Assembly (NCBI RefSeq): GCF_000169175.1
Contig: NZ_AAWS01000002.1
Coordinates: 124,001 to 188,000 of the forward strand
DNA length: 64,000 nt
Source: Microscilla marina ATCC 23134
GTDB taxonomy: Bacteria; Bacteroidota; Bacteroidia; Cytophagales; Microscillaceae
Direction: 5' to 3'
A program made the position numbers and the translations under genes. The notes under the pieces were generated by a model, which had not been told where the DNA came from, made no database searches, and was given only the letters and a program-made list of their open reading frames with translations. This document shows, one piece after another, positions 61,282 through 64,000 of this stretch. Every line of letters begins with the position of its first letter. Position 1 is the stretch's first letter.

Positions 61282-63606
61282 TTACTCAAGTAGCAACAAC
61301 TCAATGCGACGGTTTTCTTTGGCTTGCCAATCATGTTTTTCATTTTTCCAAATTGGTTTGGCTTTTCCATAGCCCTTGGCAGTAATGCGCTTGGCAGCAA
61401 CGCCGTGTCTGACAAAATACTGCTTAATGGCATTGGCGCGGCGTTGTGAAAGCAACAAACAAGCTGCTGCAGTGCCCACTTGGTCGGTATGCCCATAAAT
61501 GGCAAGCTCCGCATTTTTGTTTTTTTGCAAATACTTGATAAATGGCTCTAGGTTTTTTATAAACTTATCTTTGAGTTCGTACTTGTTGTACTCAAAAAAT
61601 GCCACCGATTGAGGTGGAGCTACAGGGCGCTTTTTGAGGTTGGTTTGGTATTTATATGCCCCTTCATAGTCGTACTTATCTATCTCGTAATTTTCGCCAA
61701 TATGGGTACTAGACCCTACTGTTTGGCTTTTGCCCAATCCATTGTTATACGTGAGCTCTATGTCGTGTTGCCCCTGTACATTTACCGGGCGGTAGGTAAT
61801 TTCATAAAAATTGCGGAAAATGCGTGGCAACTCTTCATACACTTGCTTTATCTCATCGGGGTTTTCTATAAAGTAAGTCTTGCCATCGGTGAGCATCGAG
61901 AGTGCATTCAGGGTTTTGTTGTTTACTCCAGTACCATAGGCAATAGTAAACACCCTGATGCCTTTTTCACGGGCTTTTTTTACTACTTCGCTGGCGCGAA
62001 AAGCCCGCTTACCAAAATATTGCAAAGAAGAATTTTCCTCCCCATCGGTAAACAATAACATCACCTTGTTATTTTGGGCATTTTTTAGGCTTTCGAGCCC
62101 CTCATCGGCCCCTGCATACAAGGCAGTACTGCCACCATAGCGAGTAAGGCCATCAAACTTTACACAATCGGTTTTGCTGCCTTGTGCCGTCAGTCTTAGC
62201 TCAGTCTCTAATCGTTCGTCAAACTTTACCACCGATATTTTATCGTTGGGGTGCTTGGTCAAAATAAACTTACGGGTAGCTTCTTCCAGTTTTTTAATAT
62301 TGCCCGCCATTGAGCCACTGTAGTCCATCACCAACGAAATATCATAAGGTTTAGAGATCATTTCGTGTATTTCGCGTACTTTGAAGTTGTTAATGGCATA
62401 CCGTCGCCCTTTTACACTCTCCACTATTTTGCGGAAAAATTTGCGTGATTCGCGGTAGCTTACATACGGTGGGGCAAGGTGGCTTATAAAGTTGCCACTG
62501 GTATCTGTCACTAGTACATACAGCTTTACCTCTTTGGGAAACTTAGAGCGGTCAGTGGCAAAAATATCAAAATCAAGTTTTTGCCCTTTTTTTAAGGTAG
62601 TTTTCTTCGCCACATTTTTTATAAATTTTCGTCTAATTACCCTCACCCTAAAGCTTTTTACAAAAGATTTTTCTCCGTCATCTATCAAAAACTTATAAGT
62701 GGTATTACGCAAAGGGGCTACCTCCATGCTGCCCACCAAAGGCAAACTGTCACCTCGGTAAATTACACTTTTCATCCCTTTGGCATTCCATCTAATCAGG
62801 GTTTTACTGCCCAGTAAAATATCTTTTTTACCCTTAAAAGTAACCGGAACAACCTTGATTGGTAGCTTTACAAAGTTTACCTTGCGGTTGTTGCGTATCA
62901 CCATCATTGAGTAGTTTTTTGACCTTTTGGGCTGCAACAGAGTCGTTCCTTCGGTGGGCAAAGTATCGTTCTGAAAAACCACAAAACGCGCTTGCTTAAA
63001 CCGCCACTTTACCCTTACTTTCTCACCTACACTTATGCTACGGGGACCTTTAAAGTATTCGTCAAACTTTACCTTCACCGTGTGGGTGTCTCTTACTACC
63101 TCGCCGTAGCGGTCTTTAGCTTCTAATATATATTGAGTAGTACTGTCAGGCTTGATCGTGAGGCTTTCGTTGGCTTTCAAGGTTTTGTCAAGCCCGGCAA
63201 TACGAATGGTTTTGGCATCGCGCACGCTCCAGTACAAATTTGCCTCTTCGCCTTCGGCAATTTCATCGTCTCCATCAAACTTATCAATCACTGCTGAGCG
63301 CTTCACTACTTTTACTTTGTATTCTTTAGTAACTGTATGTTTTTTGTTGCGGGCAATCAGCTTGTAAGTAGTGGTTTGGCCAGGTTTGATTTTAATTTTT
63401 CCCTTGGCGGGTAAATTGTTTTGAACCCCCTCTATTTCTACTGAAGTGGCCTTGGGCACATTCCACGACAGGGTAACTTCATCGCCATAATTTACAAAGC
63501 GCCTGCCGCGAAAACGTTCTACGGTAGGAGGAGGGGTACAGGCTTGAGCCATCAAAACAAAAATGCATAGCCATAAGAACAGGTAGTAGTGTTTAAAATT
63601 AAGCAT
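61282..63606 (-). CDS. Lipoprotein with Ig-like repeats, vWA domain and OmpA C-terminal domain
   Basis: This 774-aa protein has a lipobox signal ending LMAQAC. Three or four Ig-like modules follow (about 30-400), each with a V-T-L-S-W-N / N-L-Y-W-S-V-style strand: VTLSWNVPKATSVEIEGV, ANLYWSVRDAKTIRIAGL, VRVKWRFKQARFVVF. A von Willebrand A domain (about 418-600) has the MIDAS start LVMDYSGSMAG. An OmpA peptidoglycan-binding domain lies at about 665-774 (AIYGHTDQVGTAAACLLLSQ, RITAKGYGKAKPI). I placed the start at 63606 because the lipoprotein signal begins there. It likely sits at the outer membrane, holds peptidoglycan and binds a partner through the vWA. Confidence 0.92.
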   Translation of the reverse strand: MLNFKHYYLFLWLCIFVLMAQACTPPPTVERFRGRRFVNYGDEVTLSWNVPKATSVEIEGVQNNLPAKGKIKIKPGQTTTYKLIARNKKHTVTKEYKVKVVKRSAVIDKFDGDDEIAEGEEANLYWSVRDAKTIRIAGLDKTLKANESLTIKPDSTTQYILEAKDRYGEVVRDTHTVKVKFDEYFKGPRSISVGEKVRVKWRFKQARFVVFQNDTLPTEGTTLLQPKRSKNYSMMVIRNNRKVNFVKLPIKVVPVTFKGKKDILLGSKTLIRWNAKGMKSVIYRGDSLPLVGSMEVAPLRNTTYKFLIDDGEKSFVKSFRVRVIRRKFIKNVAKKTTLKKGQKLDFDIFATDRSKFPKEVKLYVLVTDTSGNFISHLAPPYVSYRESRKFFRKIVESVKGRRYAINNFKVREIHEMISKPYDISLVMDYSGSMAGNIKKLEEATRKFILTKHPNDKISVVKFDERLETELRLTAQGSKTDCVKFDGLTRYGGSTALYAGADEGLESLKNAQNNKVMLLFTDGEENSSLQYFGKRAFRASEVVKKAREKGIRVFTIAYGTGVNNKTLNALSMLTDGKTYFIENPDEIKQVYEELPRIFRNFYEITYRPVNVQGQHDIELTYNNGLGKSQTVGSSTHIGENYEIDKYDYEGAYKYQTNLKKRPVAPPQSVAFFEYNKYELKDKFIKNLEPFIKYLQKNKNAELAIYGHTDQVGTAAACLLLSQRRANAIKQYFVRHGVAAKRITAKGYGKAKPIWKNEKHDWQAKENRRIELLLLE

Positions 63607-63695
63607 CTTTCGAATAGTGTTTATAGTAGTATATACGGTTGTAGGTGCTACAGTTTTTATTGAATACCAATGTATATTTTGGCAATGAGTGATTA

Positions 63696-63850
63696 GGAAC
63701 ATGTTCAAAATAAGTGTCGAGATTGAGATCATAAACTCAAGGCTGACTGAGGCACTTTTTGCGGGCGTAGCAGCGCTACGGACAATAAAAGTAACGAAAG
63801 TCAGGAAAGAGGATATGTTCTAAACCGGACAGTTATTGCGATCACGTTCC
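63696..63850 (+). mobile_element. 155-bp MITE-like element A, copy 3
   Basis: The ends are GGAACATGTTC and GATCACGTTCC, flanked by TTA at 63693-63695 and 63851-63853. It is the shortest copy and shows the uninterrupted site (GACAATAAAAGTAACGAAAG) into which the IS110-type element went at 33437-34916. It lies upstream of the vWA/OmpA gene. The remaining bases to 64000 show no recognisable gene. Confidence 0.88.
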
Positions 63851-64000
63851 TTAGCTCTATAAATAAGCCCCGCTCATTATAGATAGGCTAACTACACTTA
63901 CTTGTTAGCTGTATCTACGTTCCAGTACTCAAAAACGTGCAGGTTTTCTTATTTTTATCCGTTCCTATCTGTATACTTTGTCGAAGTGAAACACTGGAGA

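Overview
The window reads as a chromosomal segment of a marine gliding member of the Bacteroidota, order Cytophagales. Codon use and product types resemble Microscilla, but this is an inference from protein style and no search was run. Supporting signs are TAnnTTTG promoter elements, a FecI/FecR/TonB-receptor operon, a type IX secretion (T9SS) sorting domain, a LytS/LytTR pair, PD40 propeller lipoproteins and the Bacteroidota-type GlmU-like protein. No rRNA, tRNA or CRISPR array was seen. Much intergenic DNA is filled with dispersed palindromes and MITE-like elements, and several of these carry clean target-site duplications.

Layout, 1-24.6 kb. A secreted amidohydrolase runs off the left edge. 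An LRR protein lies between 85-bp perfect inverted repeats. A GlmU-like/DUF1294 pair follows, then a 115-bp tandem repeat, and argS with an unusual insertion. Two TonB-C-terminal proteins come next, then a BtuC-type permease. That permease is separated by 1.2 kb of repeats from a BtuF-type lipoprotein under a cobalamin riboswitch. A minimal T9SS-domain protein and a Cys/His-rich protein of unknown function follow, then a bestrophin/DUF481/F420-reductase-like operon and a PfpI protein divergent from an HxlR regulator. The region ends with a sigma/anti-sigma/TonB-receptor operon (24.6 to 19.1 kb) whose anti-sigma factor carries five copies of its N-terminal module.

Layout, 24.6-45.4 kb. Four tandem DUF1328 micro-genes (too short for ordinary gene calling) lie next to an IS remnant. 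They are followed by a LytS/LytTR two-component pair and by three paralogous PD40 propeller proteins with an esterase between them. Next is a nested mobile locus: an IS110-type element sits inside a MITE that sits inside the signal-peptide codons of a dead serine-hydrolase gene. Housekeeping genes follow: bcp, a transketolase N-terminal half, a nitrilase and an acylphosphatase. After these come a PLP decarboxylase divergent from a MocR regulator, a CREST-type membrane protein and an ATP-grasp protein.

Layout, 45.4-64 kb. This is the most distinctive part. A 911-aa AAA+ ATPase resembling those of extracellular contractile injection systems is divergent from an 848-aa protein of unknown function. 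That protein is followed by an array of LRR lipoproteins: three intact genes, and one broken gene at each end of the array. The intact genes have near-identical ends, diverged centres and identical intervening terminators. A broken IS630 transposase, a RidA-like lipoprotein, a predicted membrane pseudokinase and a convergent Ig-like/vWA/OmpA lipoprotein complete the window.
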